From positions 1-64,000 of the forward strand of contig CAVBWZ010000010.1 of NCBI GenBank assembly GCA_963599445.1: DNA of 64,000 bases. The letters run 5' to 3'. Numbering within the stretch: the stretch's first letter is position 1; each line of letters opens with the position of its first letter. Positions 7,728 to 16,847 of this stretch are shown one piece after another. The translations under genes were made by a program, and so were the position numbers. This stretch comes from UBA9732 sp963599445 (GTDB lineage: Bacteria > Spirochaetota > Spirochaetia > Sphaerochaetales > Sphaerochaetaceae). The notes below the pieces were generated by a model. That model was not told where the DNA came from. It did not search any database and saw only the letters and a list, made by a program, of their open reading frames with translations.

Positions 7728-8825
7728 ATGTTCGAAAGGCTTAGCGCAACCCAACCTGAAATAGCCTCACAGCTTTCAGATCTCATAGCAAAGGATGAAT
7801 TTCCATCGTCATCGCTCTTTCATGGAGAGCCCTGCAGTGGAAGGATGTTCGCCGCCATGTCGGTGGCACAGGAGATGGGGGTTCCCAAGGAGAACACGAT
7901 AATCGTCTCAGACAGGAACCACAGCTATAGGATCATGAGCGCCGTGGCACTCCTAAGGAAATCCAGAAACAAAGCTGCCAAGGACTTCCTCAAGGACAGC
8001 GTAAGCGTCCTTCTACAGCAATACCATGGGGCGCTCATGGACGAGCAGACCGCAACCGCCAAGAAGCGCTTTTCAGACGCCGCAGAGGTCTCCGAACTCA
8101 TGGAGAAGCTGGACAAAGCCCAGGACAACGAACTGGACTCGCTTCTTGCCTCAATTGAGAAGTTCGTTTTGGCCCTTGCAGACTCCAACAGGACCCAGGC
8201 CATAAGCGTGGGGCAGGTGAGGGCCATAAGGGATTGGTGTTCCACTTCATCCATGGACGGAGAGAGGAAGCTCGTCGTTGTGGAAGGACTTGAAAACGCA
8301 CTGGGTGCTGCAGTGAACGCTTTCCTCAAAACTCTTGAGGAGCCACCTGCCAACACCTATTTCATACTCATATCATCGAATCCCGGACGCATACTTGCAA
8401 CCATACTCAGTAGGGTGAGGAAGTTCCGCTTCCAAGCGTTGGACAAGGAACGGACGAAATACATATTCAACTCGCTCTTCATAAATCCAAACAAGTACGA
8501 AAGCCTAGAGCAGTTCTTCCTGGAAGGCGGAGGCATAGACGATGCCAAGCTCAAGGCCATGGCCCATAGCCTAGTTGCGACGCACAATGCAGATATCCCT
8601 GCAGTTGTGGCGGAGCTTGAAGGCTGCAAGGGCTGGGACATCTTCTTCTCCCACGTTGTTGACGAACTGTACAAAGGACGGCTTGATGGAAGCATCGATC
8701 CAAGGAAGGCCGACTACCTCATAGAAGGCATAAACGAGATGGTCTCCAAAGGAAGGCTGTTCAATCAGAACAAGAGGCTTACGTTCGACTATGTGGCATA
8801 CAGGACCAAGGAGGTGCTTGGATGA
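7728..8825 (+). CDS. holB: DNA polymerase III delta' subunit-like protein
   Basis: This 365 aa clamp-loader subunit resembles DnaX/HolB AAA+ proteins: LVVVEGLENALGAAVNAFLKTLEEPP is the characteristic stretch (described in two parts: VVVEG near 188 and NAFLKTLEEPP near 202), followed by the TILSRVRKF segment near 230. The N-terminal P-loop position reads GEPCSGR and lacks the usual Lys, as expected for a delta' that does not hydrolyse ATP. AAAAGGGG precedes the ATG. The last four bases overlap the histidine kinase start (ATGA), which indicates translational coupling. Confidence 0.85.
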   Translation: MFERLSATQPEIASQLSDLIAKDEFPSSSLFHGEPCSGRMFAAMSVAQEMGVPKENTIIVSDRNHSYRIMSAVALLRKSRNKAAKDFLKDSVSVLLQQYHGALMDEQTATAKKRFSDAAEVSELMEKLDKAQDNELDSLLASIEKFVLALADSNRTQAISVGQVRAIRDWCSTSSMDGERKLVVVEGLENALGAAVNAFLKTLEEPPANTYFILISSNPGRILATILSRVRKFRFQALDKERTKYIFNSLFINPNKYESLEQFFLEGGGIDDAKLKAMAHSLVATHNADIPAVVAELEGCKGWDIFFSHVVDELYKGRLDGSIDPRKADYLIEGINEMVSKGRLFNQNKRLTFDYVAYRTKEVLG

Positions 8826-10075
8826 ACCAGTTCGTGAAGAAGGCTTCAAGCATGATATCGAGGCTGTCGGACGAGCAGATCCTTGGAATCATCGACACAC
8901 AAGGTGCAGAGCTAAGGCTTCGCAACCTTGCGTTGGACAACTCCTACATTGGCTACATGCTTGTGCAGAACGACGGCACTGTGGTGTATATGAACAGACA
9001 GGCGGTCCTTCTTGTACCATCGTACAAGCGGAAGAAATACTCGAATGTAGCACTTCACAAGGTCGTGATGGACGATGCACTTCTTTCATTCATAGATTCA
9101 TGTCTCAACGACTGCAAACCGGCCCAGTCCAACGTGTTCGAGTTCGATGACCCAGGTGCTGGCAAAAGATACATAAACTGCATGACCCTAAGGCCAAAGG
9201 ACTTCGAAGGAGTGCTTTTCACATTCAGCGATGTGTCCTATTTCCACAGGTTCAAGGAGGAGTTCAGAAAGAACGAGAGCCTTGCCTCCATGACCACCAT
9301 GGCTGCGGGTGTGGCCCACGAGATAAAGAATCCATTGACCTCAATCTCAATATACCTACAGCTTTTGGACAGAGAGCTTGCAAAGAAGGGCTCTGTGGAT
9401 AAGGACACTGCGGACAAATACCTGTCTGTCGTGAAGGAGGAGGTCGATAGACTCAACTCCATTGCCGTGGATTTCCTGTTTGCAGTAAAGCCAATGAGCG
9501 TGAACCTTGAGAAGATGAACATCAATGACATTGTGGACAAGGTTGTAAAGGTTGTCGATCCCGAACTGAAAGGCAAGGGGATATCACTGGATCTTAGGCT
9601 CGCCACTTCCATGCCAAACGTGATGATTGACCCTGCACTCATGAAGCAGGTCGTCCTCAACCTTGTGAAGAACGCCATGCAGGCCATTGAAGGAAACTCG
9701 GACAGGAACGGCAATGCCTGCACCAAGGAAAAACATATAACCATAACTTCATACATAGACGGAGAATACGCTGCACTCAGCGTAGCGGATACCGGCTGTG
9801 GAATGACTGAAGAGCAAATGGAGAAGATATTCGAGCCGTACTTTACGACCAAGTCCAATGGAACGGGTCTTGGACTTACGGTGCTTTTCAAGATAATGAA
9901 GGCGCTTTCAGGCGATGTGAACGTGCATTCGACCTTGGGGGAGGGCTCCGAGTTCATAATAAGGGTTCCGATTCCAAAGGACGAAAGGTTCAGAATCTCC
10001 TTTGGCAGCGACCCATCGGACTCTTCCAATTCTGAAACCTATGTTGAAACATGCAATGAGGAGGTGCAGCCATGA
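8822..10075 (+). CDS. PAS sensor histidine kinase (NtrB/AtoS type)
   Basis: This 417 aa kinase has no clear membrane segment, so it is probably cytoplasmic. A PAS-like domain spans about 35-140. The HisKA box contains the phospho-acceptor H166 in AHEIKNPL. The HATPase domain shows the N box (LNLVKNAMQAI), G1 (DTGCGM) and the TGLGL motif. It overlaps holB upstream and the sigma54 response regulator downstream by ATGA, so kinase and regulator form a cognate pair. The PAS ligand cannot be read from sequence. Confidence 0.92.
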   Translation: MNQFVKKASSMISRLSDEQILGIIDTQGAELRLRNLALDNSYIGYMLVQNDGTVVYMNRQAVLLVPSYKRKKYSNVALHKVVMDDALLSFIDSCLNDCKPAQSNVFEFDDPGAGKRYINCMTLRPKDFEGVLFTFSDVSYFHRFKEEFRKNESLASMTTMAAGVAHEIKNPLTSISIYLQLLDRELAKKGSVDKDTADKYLSVVKEEVDRLNSIAVDFLFAVKPMSVNLEKMNINDIVDKVVKVVDPELKGKGISLDLRLATSMPNVMIDPALMKQVVLNLVKNAMQAIEGNSDRNGNACTKEKHITITSYIDGEYAALSVADTGCGMTEEQMEKIFEPYFTTKSNGTGLGLTVLFKIMKALSGDVNVHSTLGEGSEFIIRVPIPKDERFRISFGSDPSDSSNSETYVETCNEEVQP

Positions 10076-11478
10076 GCCGGACCATACTTGTCGTAGACGA
10101 TGAGAAGCACATACGCGAAGGTCTTGTAGCCGCCCTTTCAATGGATGGATACGATGGGCTTCAGGCCTCTGACGGCGAAGAAGCCTGGAGGATCATAAAC
10201 TCCACGCCGGTGGACATGGTCATAACGGATTTGAGGATGCCTGGAATGTCAGGCAGCGAGCTTCTCAAGAAGATATACTCTACATATCCAACCATACCAG
10301 TTGTGGTTCTCACGGGCCATGGAACGATAGAGGATGCCGTTGAGGCCATGCAGAACGGCGCTGTGGACTTCCTTACAAAGCCCGTCAATCTGGACCACCT
10401 TTCCGTCCTCATACGCAAAACGCTTTCCAACAAGGATTTGGCTGACCGCAACAGGGAGCTCAAGATAGAGCTTGAGAACCTTAGGAAGAAAAGCGGCTAC
10501 ACCAAGATAATCGGCAAGAGCCAAAAGGTAGTGCGCCTGCTTGAGACGATCCAAAGGATTGCAGGCTCAAAGGCATCGGTCTTGATTACGGGTGAGAGCG
10601 GTGTTGGAAAGGAGCTCGTGGCCGATGCAATCGTGAGCTATTCGGACCGGCGTGACAAGCCTTTCGTGAAGGTCCATTGTGCGGCGCTCAATGCGAATCT
10701 GCTTGAAAGCGAGCTCTTTGGGCACGTCAAAGGGGCCTTCACGGGCGCGGTTTCGGACAAGAAGGGGCGTTTCGAGCTTGCAGACGGCGGCACGATATTC
10801 CTCGACGAGATTGGTGAGATCGATGCCAACACGCAGATCAAGCTCCTAAGGGTCCTTCAGGAACACGAATTCGAGAAGGTGGGCGGAGAGAAGACCATCA
10901 AGACCGATGTCCGCGTGATCGCCGCTACGAACAGAAATCTCGAGGAAGAGATAAAACTAGGCCATTTTAGGGAGGACCTCTACTACAGACTCAACGTTGT
11001 AAGGCTTGAAGTGCCGCCTTTAAGGGAGCGCAAGGAGGACATCTTCCTTCTTGCCACCGAGTTCCTAAACGAGTTCAACAAGGAGAACGGCAAGGATGTG
11101 GAGGGTTTCTCCGCTCAGGCCAAGGCAAAGATAGCCGCATACGACTGGCCCGGCAACATAAGGGAGCTTAGGAACTGCGTCGAGAGCGCCGTAGTCATGT
11201 GCCGTGGCAACGTCATAGAGGTGGACGACCTTCCTCCAAACGTAAGTCGTGCCAGTACAGAGAGTTCCATAGAGATTCCGCTAGGTTCCACAATGGACGA
11301 GGCGGAGAAGGCGGTTATTCTTGCAACCATTGGCTACTGCAAAGGCAACAAATCCAAAGCCGCAGACATGCTGGGAATAGGGCGCAAGACGATAATACGC
11401 AAGATGCAGGAGTACGAATCCAGTACGATTGGATCCGGTGAGGCTGAAACCGGTGCCAAAAGGTCCTCCAATGACTAA
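10072..11478 (+). CDS. sigma54-dependent response regulator (NtrC family)
   Basis: This 468 aa protein has a receiver domain with phospho-acceptor D53, an AAA+ domain with Walker A GESGVGKE, the sigma54-contacting GAFTGA loop and Walker B GGTIFLDEIGE, and a C-terminal Fis-type helix-turn-helix (SKAADMLGIGRKTIIRKMQEY). It should activate RpoN promoters when phosphorylated by the kinase encoded just upstream. The two genes overlap by four bases, and the C-terminus overlaps the dinG start. I could not identify a convincing -24/-12 target promoter in the window. Confidence 0.95.
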   Translation: MSRTILVVDDEKHIREGLVAALSMDGYDGLQASDGEEAWRIINSTPVDMVITDLRMPGMSGSELLKKIYSTYPTIPVVVLTGHGTIEDAVEAMQNGAVDFLTKPVNLDHLSVLIRKTLSNKDLADRNRELKIELENLRKKSGYTKIIGKSQKVVRLLETIQRIAGSKASVLITGESGVGKELVADAIVSYSDRRDKPFVKVHCAALNANLLESELFGHVKGAFTGAVSDKKGRFELADGGTIFLDEIGEIDANTQIKLLRVLQEHEFEKVGGEKTIKTDVRVIAATNRNLEEEIKLGHFREDLYYRLNVVRLEVPPLRERKEDIFLLATEFLNEFNKENGKDVEGFSAQAKAKIAAYDWPGNIRELRNCVESAVVMCRGNVIEVDDLPPNVSRASTESSIEIPLGSTMDEAEKAVILATIGYCKGNKSKAADMLGIGRKTIIRKMQEYESSTIGSGEAETGAKRSSND

Positions 11479-13588
11479 GGAGCAGGTCTACGAGATATTC
11501 GACCAGGATGGACTTCTCTGCAACGGCCTTGATACATTCGAGTTCAGGGAAGGTCAGCTCAACATGGCCTTGGATGTGCTTGAATGCTACGATGGCAACC
11601 TCGTTGGGGCAATAGAGGCTGGGACCGGCATTGGCAAGAGCTTTGCCTATCTCGTTCCTGCGTTTTTCTATGCCGTTGAGGCGATAAAGGCTGGCGACAA
11701 GGACCGCACCGTAGTCGCCACGTCCACAATCAACCTCCAACGGCAGCTCCTGGAGAAGGACATCCCAACGCTTTTCAAAGTGCTTGGGTTCGATTGTCCT
11801 GTAGCAATAGCGGTTGGACGGGGAAACTACATATGCCTCAGGCGTCTTGCAGGCGAAGTTGAGGGGAATGCGTTGTTCAAGGACGATGGTGTCTCCGACA
11901 TCTCGCGTTTGCATAGGTTTGCAGGTGAGACGGAGACCGGTCTTAGAAGCGATTTCAACGGTAGGCTCGATCCTCTGGTCTGGAGCAGCGTATGCTCCGA
12001 CTCGGACCTGTGCATGGGAGGCAAGTGTCCGTTCTTCAACCGTTGTTTCTTCTTCAAGGCCAAGAAGAAGCTAGGAGAAGCCTCCATCATAATATGCAAC
12101 CACCATCTTCTTTTCGTTGACAGCCATTCGCGATACGAAGAGGATATAGACTACTGCGACGATGCCGTACTTCCTGCTTTCAGGCACCTTGTGGTGGATG
12201 AAGCGCACAACATGGAGCGCCATGCAACGGACCTTTTCACGTCCACGTTCTCAAGCTACGCTCTCATGCGTCAGATAAGCTACATCTACGACCGCAAGGC
12301 CTCGAAGGGCGCAGGCTATGGACGTATGCTGGACGACCTGCTTAAGTTCAGCGTAAACAGAGGCTTGTATGATGAAATCCTTTCCCTTTACGACAACCTG
12401 AGGATGCAGGCGGACACCTTGAACCTCATGACCATTGGAATACTGGATTTGAACAAGATGGCTCATCTTCTCATCACATCAGCCAATTCCCAAAGGCTTT
12501 TGAGGGAGATAGGGGAGGTTTCAAGGAACGTCGTATCAAAAGGCCAGGAGTTCGTCTCAAAGCTCAGCGACTTCGTCTCTTCCATAAAATCCAACGATGA
12601 GATGGTCCGCACCAAGTGCGACGACATGATGGTGCATGTTTCGCGTATAGCGGACATGATAGAGCTCCTTAGGTCGTTCATCGAATGCCGTGATTGGACC
12701 AAAGGCATCTACTACCTTGATATAGAGAAACACGCAAAGGTCCGGTATGTCACGTTCAACAATGCACCCCTTGAGGTGTCGGACATACTGGCCAAGGCCC
12801 TGTTCGGGAAGCTGGACTCCGTCATATGCACAAGTGCAACGCTAGACCTCAACGATGGATTTGGCTATTGGAACTCCGGTGTTGGGCTTCCTTTGGAAGG
12901 CAAGGGATATCTTAGAAAAGTGTATTCGTCTCCATTCGATTACAGAAACCGCCTTATGCTTCTGACTCCATCAGATCCACCGGTGTTCACGAGGGAGACC
13001 GAGCAGCAATATGCCGACTACATATGCGAAACCGTGTATCAGGCTGTGGCAAGCTCAGGCGGTGGTGCGCTTGTATTGTTTACAAGCTTCAAGCTCATGG
13101 AGTATGCGTATACCGTTTTGGCTCCTCGATTCGCCGCTTTGGGCATTTCAAGCTTCAAGCAAGGGGATGGAGACCGCTACAGTCTTCTTGAGCAGTTCAA
13201 GTCAGACACTGACAGCACCCTTTTTGCAACGGACAGCTTCTGGGAAGGCGTAGACGCTCCAGGTGATACCCTTAGGCTTGTCATCATAACGAAGCTTCCT
13301 TTCAGAATGCCTGACGATCCAATCTACAGGGCCAGAATAGACAAGATGGAGGCCGAGGGCAAGAGCGGTTTCTTTGGCCTCTTGCTTCCAGATGCCACAA
13401 TGCGTCTCAAGCAGGGATATGGCAGGCTTATGAGACACACAAGCGACAGGGGGATAGTTCTGATCCTTGACTCCCGTATAGTGACCAAGGGCTATGGACA
13501 GCTCATGCTGCATTCACTGCCTGAGAGCTACCATCCTGCAACGGAAACCGCTACGATAGGAGAGAAGATAGAGAGCTTTCTCTATTGA
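11471..13588 (+). CDS. dinG: DinG/XPD-type ATP-dependent DNA helicase
   Basis: This is a 705 aa superfamily 2 helicase with an iron-sulfur domain. Walker A is GTGIGKS near residue 55, the DEAH box is VVDEAHNME, and motif VI lies near GYGRLMRH. Four cysteines fit an Fe-S cluster: one in GNYICLRR and three in CMGGKCPFFNRC. The start MTKEQVYEIF is chosen over an ATG 14 codons upstream because it overlaps the regulator stop as ATGACTAA and has AAAGG before it. DinG-type enzymes unwind 5'-tailed DNA, R-loops and G4 structures. Confidence 0.88.
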   Translation: MTKEQVYEIFDQDGLLCNGLDTFEFREGQLNMALDVLECYDGNLVGAIEAGTGIGKSFAYLVPAFFYAVEAIKAGDKDRTVVATSTINLQRQLLEKDIPTLFKVLGFDCPVAIAVGRGNYICLRRLAGEVEGNALFKDDGVSDISRLHRFAGETETGLRSDFNGRLDPLVWSSVCSDSDLCMGGKCPFFNRCFFFKAKKKLGEASIIICNHHLLFVDSHSRYEEDIDYCDDAVLPAFRHLVVDEAHNMERHATDLFTSTFSSYALMRQISYIYDRKASKGAGYGRMLDDLLKFSVNRGLYDEILSLYDNLRMQADTLNLMTIGILDLNKMAHLLITSANSQRLLREIGEVSRNVVSKGQEFVSKLSDFVSSIKSNDEMVRTKCDDMMVHVSRIADMIELLRSFIECRDWTKGIYYLDIEKHAKVRYVTFNNAPLEVSDILAKALFGKLDSVICTSATLDLNDGFGYWNSGVGLPLEGKGYLRKVYSSPFDYRNRLMLLTPSDPPVFTRETEQQYADYICETVYQAVASSGGGALVLFTSFKLMEYAYTVLAPRFAALGISSFKQGDGDRYSLLEQFKSDTDSTLFATDSFWEGVDAPGDTLRLVIITKLPFRMPDDPIYRARIDKMEAEGKSGFFGLLLPDATMRLKQGYGRLMRHTSDRGIVLILDSRIVTKGYGQLMLHSLPESYHPATETATIGEKIESFLY

Positions 13589-13602
13589 TTTGGAGGAATC
13601 TG

Positions 13603-14328
13603 ATGGCCAAGGAATTCCAGAAACGTCTTTTGAGTGCACTCAGAGAGAAGGGCAGCATGTCCACCAAAGAGATTTATTCCTTCTTTGACGACATGAATCC
13701 AAAGACCGTTTCCTGGCATCTTTACAATTGCTTTGGCGAGGGACTTGTCGTTCGTACCTCACACGGAAGCTATTCCTTGTCTCAATCCATTCCAGAGGTT
13801 GAGGAGCGTCTTTCACATATCCCAATGAAAAGTTGTCTATTGTATGACTTCATGGACAAGAGCGGGTTCGATTTCTACATGACAGGGCTTGACTGCATGA
13901 ATGGCCTTGGGCTTGAAGTTGCAAGCGGCTATCCTGTGCTTTTCTGCTGTAGAACACATGATGTGAAGGATGTCCAAATGGAGGTCATGCGACACTTGGA
14001 CCTTGCATTGACTGAAAGCGACATCTCAATGCTTTCAGATGAGAATCTAAAGAGGAGGATCCAATACGTCATACTCGGTTCCAACGATTTCACCCTCCAG
14101 AAAGGGAGCTTTGCCTTCATTGAGAAGGCTTTCGTGGACCTCTACTATGCCGCAACAAGGATGGACTATCCAATTCCTGTTGGAGAGCTTCCTCACATTT
14201 TGAGTCTGTTCGACTCAAATCCATACCGGTTCAAGAGAGCGACAAAGGACAGACACGTCTCCCAGGAACTGGACTTTCTTCTCAACTACAACAAGGAATT
14301 CATAAAGGCATTCGCCCTCGTCCTGTAA
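13603..14328 (+). CDS. winged-helix protein of unknown function (DUF6577-like)
   Basis: This protein is 241 aa. The N-terminal 70 residues form a predicted winged helix (STKEIYSFF, PKTVSWHLYNCF, then a basic wing SHGSYSL) like that of AbiEi-type antitoxins. The remainder resembles an uncharacterised domain with no visible catalytic motif. GGAGG seven bases upstream fixes the start. It follows dinG closely and is probably cotranscribed. It could be a regulator or an antitoxin-like protein; no toxin partner is next to it. Confidence 0.7.
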   Translation: MAKEFQKRLLSALREKGSMSTKEIYSFFDDMNPKTVSWHLYNCFGEGLVVRTSHGSYSLSQSIPEVEERLSHIPMKSCLLYDFMDKSGFDFYMTGLDCMNGLGLEVASGYPVLFCCRTHDVKDVQMEVMRHLDLALTESDISMLSDENLKRRIQYVILGSNDFTLQKGSFAFIEKAFVDLYYAATRMDYPIPVGELPHILSLFDSNPYRFKRATKDRHVSQELDFLLNYNKEFIKAFALVL

Positions 14329-14366
14329 AAGCCCTATAAATTGCAGTTGAAGTATTGTTGTTGAAG

Positions 14367-14395
14367 TTGCCAGTTCTCGTTTTTTTGATTATTAT
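14367..14395 (+). promoter_or_regulatory. groES promoter candidate
   Basis: TTGCCA (14367-14372), 17 bases, TATTAT (14390-14395), about 75 bases before groES. I see no CIRCE inverted repeat between it and the gene. Confidence 0.45.
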
Positions 14396-14470
14396 TGCTG
14401 TGTTCGCGTTCAGTTTTCGAAATCTTTGAAATGCGGCGCGGCCGACTATGAATAACAAGGAGTGCATTAT

Positions 14471-14731
14471 ATGAAGGTAAGACCACTTGGTGAAAGAGTT
14501 CTGGTTAAGATGGAGAAGGTAGAGGAGAAGACCGCCGGCGGTATCTTCATTCCTCAGACATCACAGGAAAAGACCCAGATTGCAGTCGTAGAGGCTGTCG
14601 GCGATGACGTCAAGACAGTCAAGGTAGGGGAGAAGATCCTCCATGACAAGTACAGCGGTACAAGCGTCAAGATCGACGGCGATGAGTATCTCATCCTCGA
14701 TATCAAGGATGTTCTTGCTGTGATTGCATAA
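14471..14731 (+). CDS. groES: co-chaperonin GroES
   Basis: This 86 aa heat-shock co-chaperonin caps GroEL. It begins MKVRPLGERVLVK, the standard N-terminus, and has the mobile-loop region TAGGIFIPQTSQEK. AAGGAG lies eight bases before this ATG; an in-frame ATG three codons upstream overlaps poorly. groEL is not adjacent: a terminator follows and the next gene is on the other strand, so chaperonin and co-chaperonin are encoded apart. Confidence 0.96.
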   Translation: MKVRPLGERVLVKMEKVEEKTAGGIFIPQTSQEKTQIAVVEAVGDDVKTVKVGEKILHDKYSGTSVKIDGDEYLILDIKDVLAVIA

Positions 14732-14761
14732 CGGTGCATGACGGTATTGCTTAAGTGTACG

Positions 14762-14788
14762 AAGGCTGCGGTGACGTAGCCTTTTGTT
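14762..14788 (+). terminator. groES terminator
   Basis: AAGGCTGCG pairs with CGTAGCCTT (one G-U) and is followed by TTGTTTT. Confidence 0.8.
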
Positions 14789-14800
14789 TTGATGACACGT

Positions 14801-15478
14801 TTAGTATCCCAGTTCCTCTCCTACAATCACCACTATCATGCGGCCTTCCGGCTGACGGCCTGTGATGACTGCACTTTGGCAAAGCCTTGCTGTGCATGAG
14901 CCCGCAGGAGGGAACATCATGTTGCGACCGTTGAGGTCTCGTGAGATGCAGTGTCCATGCTTTGCACAGTATGTGTCCATTCCAAGCCTTATTGCGTTTG
15001 CAGGAGCGCATACGTTCTTTATCCTAAGCATGGCATCCTCCATGGTGGGGACTATCTTGTTGTACCCTGCAATCACTATCACACGCTTGGGCCCAAAGAC
15101 AAAGGCGCATAGCCTGTTGCCAGTGCCGTCTATGTTGTAGAGCGCACCTTCCTCAGTTATGGTGTTGGTTCCTGCAACGAAGGTGTCCGCCATTACGCAT
15201 TGCTGGCGTCTGATATGCAAGGCTTCAGCATCAAGGCCCTTTTCGTAGCGGTCAATGAATTTGTACTTTGGACTGCGAATGAGCTCCAATGCTCCAATCT
15301 GATCCAAGGTGACGGATCCTCCAACACCAATGGTTTCGCCTGGAACCAACAGCGTCTCAAGCAAAGCAAGTGCTTCTTTCCCTGTTGGGACATAGACTCC
15401 TTTGATGCCGTTCTTTCCAAGGTTCTCTATCGTCCTTGAAATCCTCATATTCACCACTTTTCCAAGATTGGGTTCCAT
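14801..15478 (-). CDS. LUD domain protein (LutC/YkgG-like)
   Basis: This 225 aa protein is of the LUD family (PF02589), related to lactate utilisation protein C. The family signature VGGSVTLDQIG and the later FGPKRVIVIAGYNKIV segment are visible, as is a Cys cluster toward the C-terminus (CAPANAIR, CAKHGHC). The start at 15478 has GGAGAG five bases upstream; two earlier starts lack a site and run into the divergent promoter at 15537-15564. The gene stands alone without lutA/lutB, so its substrate is unknown. Confidence 0.8.
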   Translation of the reverse strand: MEPNLGKVVNMRISRTIENLGKNGIKGVYVPTGKEALALLETLLVPGETIGVGGSVTLDQIGALELIRSPKYKFIDRYEKGLDAEALHIRRQQCVMADTFVAGTNTITEEGALYNIDGTGNRLCAFVFGPKRVIVIAGYNKIVPTMEDAMLRIKNVCAPANAIRLGMDTYCAKHGHCISRDLNGRNMMFPPAGSCTARLCQSAVITGRQPEGRMIVVIVGEELGY

Positions 15479-15536
15479 ATTCTCTCCATTGGTGTTCTGC
15501 GCCGAACTACCTACAGTGATTTTATCATCTTTTGTG

Positions 15537-15564
15537 TTGAGTTGCATATCTTTTTGGCTATAAT
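15537..15564 (+). promoter_or_regulatory. promoter of the PLP decarboxylase gene
   Basis: TTGAGT (15537-15542), 16 bases, consensus TATAAT (15559-15564). Confidence 0.7.
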
Positions 15565-15586
15565 GTCCTGTGTACAGGAGGAGCCC

Positions 15587-16759
15587 ATGCCTTGCGAGAA
15601 CCCATTGGCCAACCGCGCCAACTTCAAAAAGATAGTCGAGTATTCCAAGACCCTGCCGACACCACACGTCATAGTCGACCTTGAGCTCATTCGCTCATAC
15701 TACGAAAGGATGTCCAAAGCCTGCGACTATGCAGACATATACTTTGCCCTCAAGGCCTGTCCTCTCAACGAAATAGCCACGATGCTCAATGAAATGGGTT
15801 CGCATTTCGACATTGCAAGCCGCTACGAATTGGATCAGGTTCTATCCCTTGGCGTCGACCCCTCAAAGATATTCTACGGCAACCCCATAAAGAAGGAGGA
15901 GGACGTAGCCTATTTCTGGTCAAAAGGCGTCACGACCTTTGCCAGCGACTGCGAGAACGATGTCCTCAAGATAGCCCGCGTGGCACCAGGGGCCAACGTG
16001 TACTTCAGAGTCCTTCTTCCTGCAAGCGACAGCGCTGACTGGCCACTTTCCCGCAAGTTCGGCTGCTACAGCGACATGGTGCTCCACCTAATTGCTCTTG
16101 CCAAAGAGAACGGCCTCAATCCAATTGGGCTTTCGTTCCATGTAGGGTCTCAGCAGCGTGACGTCACCGTCTGGGATGTAGCGCTTGGCATGTGTGCCGA
16201 TATCTTTGAAAAGTCCCCCTGCAGGCTTAGCTTGATTGATATGGGAGGCGGTCTTCCAGCAAGGTATGTCTACGAGACAATGGCCCTTGAAGAGTATGCT
16301 GCAATCATAAAGGGCTACATTGGAAGGCATTTCCCAAATGCCTCGACACGTCCAAGATTCGTCATGGAACCAGGTCGCAGCCTTGTTGCAGACAGCGGAG
16401 TTCTTGCTTCAACCGTTGTTGAAGTCGCACGCAAAGGAGGGGAGGAGGACTACCGCTGGGTGTTCCTCGATACCGGCAAGTTCAATGGCATGATAGAGAC
16501 CATAGACGAAAGCATACGTTACAGCAGTGTGTGTTCATGCGACATGGACTGCACTCATGAAACCTCCCCAGTGGTCCTTGCAGGTCCTACTTGCGACAGC
16601 ATGGATATCATGTATGAGAAGCAGAAATACCCAATGCCAATTGACCTAAAGGCTGGAGATAGGGTGTATTTCCTTGCAGCAGGGGCATATACAGGAAGCT
16701 ATGCCAGCGTGAACTTCAATGGGTTCCCTCCCATCAAGACCTACGTCTACAAACGATAA
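15587..16759 (+). CDS. ornithine/lysine decarboxylase-type PLP enzyme (fold III)
   Basis: This 390 aa protein resembles the group IV (alanine-racemase fold) ornithine/diaminopimelate decarboxylases. The PLP lysine is in YFALKACP near residue 53. The phosphate-binding GGGLP and MEPGRSLV segments follow, and the Cys of GPTCDSMD is the residue that supplies the active site across the dimer. Length and DxGxF/ NFNGF ending fit ornithine decarboxylase, hence polyamine synthesis, but lysine or carboxynorspermidine substrates cannot be excluded. AGGAGGAG precedes the start; the longer frame begins inside the -10 region. Confidence 0.82.
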   Translation: MPCENPLANRANFKKIVEYSKTLPTPHVIVDLELIRSYYERMSKACDYADIYFALKACPLNEIATMLNEMGSHFDIASRYELDQVLSLGVDPSKIFYGNPIKKEEDVAYFWSKGVTTFASDCENDVLKIARVAPGANVYFRVLLPASDSADWPLSRKFGCYSDMVLHLIALAKENGLNPIGLSFHVGSQQRDVTVWDVALGMCADIFEKSPCRLSLIDMGGGLPARYVYETMALEEYAAIIKGYIGRHFPNASTRPRFVMEPGRSLVADSGVLASTVVEVARKGGEEDYRWVFLDTGKFNGMIETIDESIRYSSVCSCDMDCTHETSPVVLAGPTCDSMDIMYEKQKYPMPIDLKAGDRVYFLAAGAYTGSYASVNFNGFPPIKTYVYKR

Positions 16760-16765
16760 CAAAGA

Positions 16766-16808
16766 AAAGGCTGCGGTGTGAGGAAATCACAAACGCAGCC
16801 TTTCTTTT
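16766..16808 (+). terminator. terminator after the PLP decarboxylase
   Basis: AAAGGCTGCG and CGCAGCCTTT form the stem, followed by CTTTTGG. It is unrelated in loop sequence to the groES terminator although the stem is similar. Confidence 0.75.
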
Positions 16809-16847
16809 GGAACCGACTCCTAAAACGAAACCACAAAGGTATCGGTC

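Noticed and set aside
7685..7744. 19-codon ORF between cvpA and holB
   Set aside because: It has no ribosome site and overlaps the holB start.
9238..10029. Minus-strand frame of 263 codons
   Set aside because: Shadow of the histidine kinase; serine-rich antisense translation.
14396..14470. CIRCE element for groES
   Set aside because: No TTAGCACTC-N9-GAGTGCTAA-like repeat is present.
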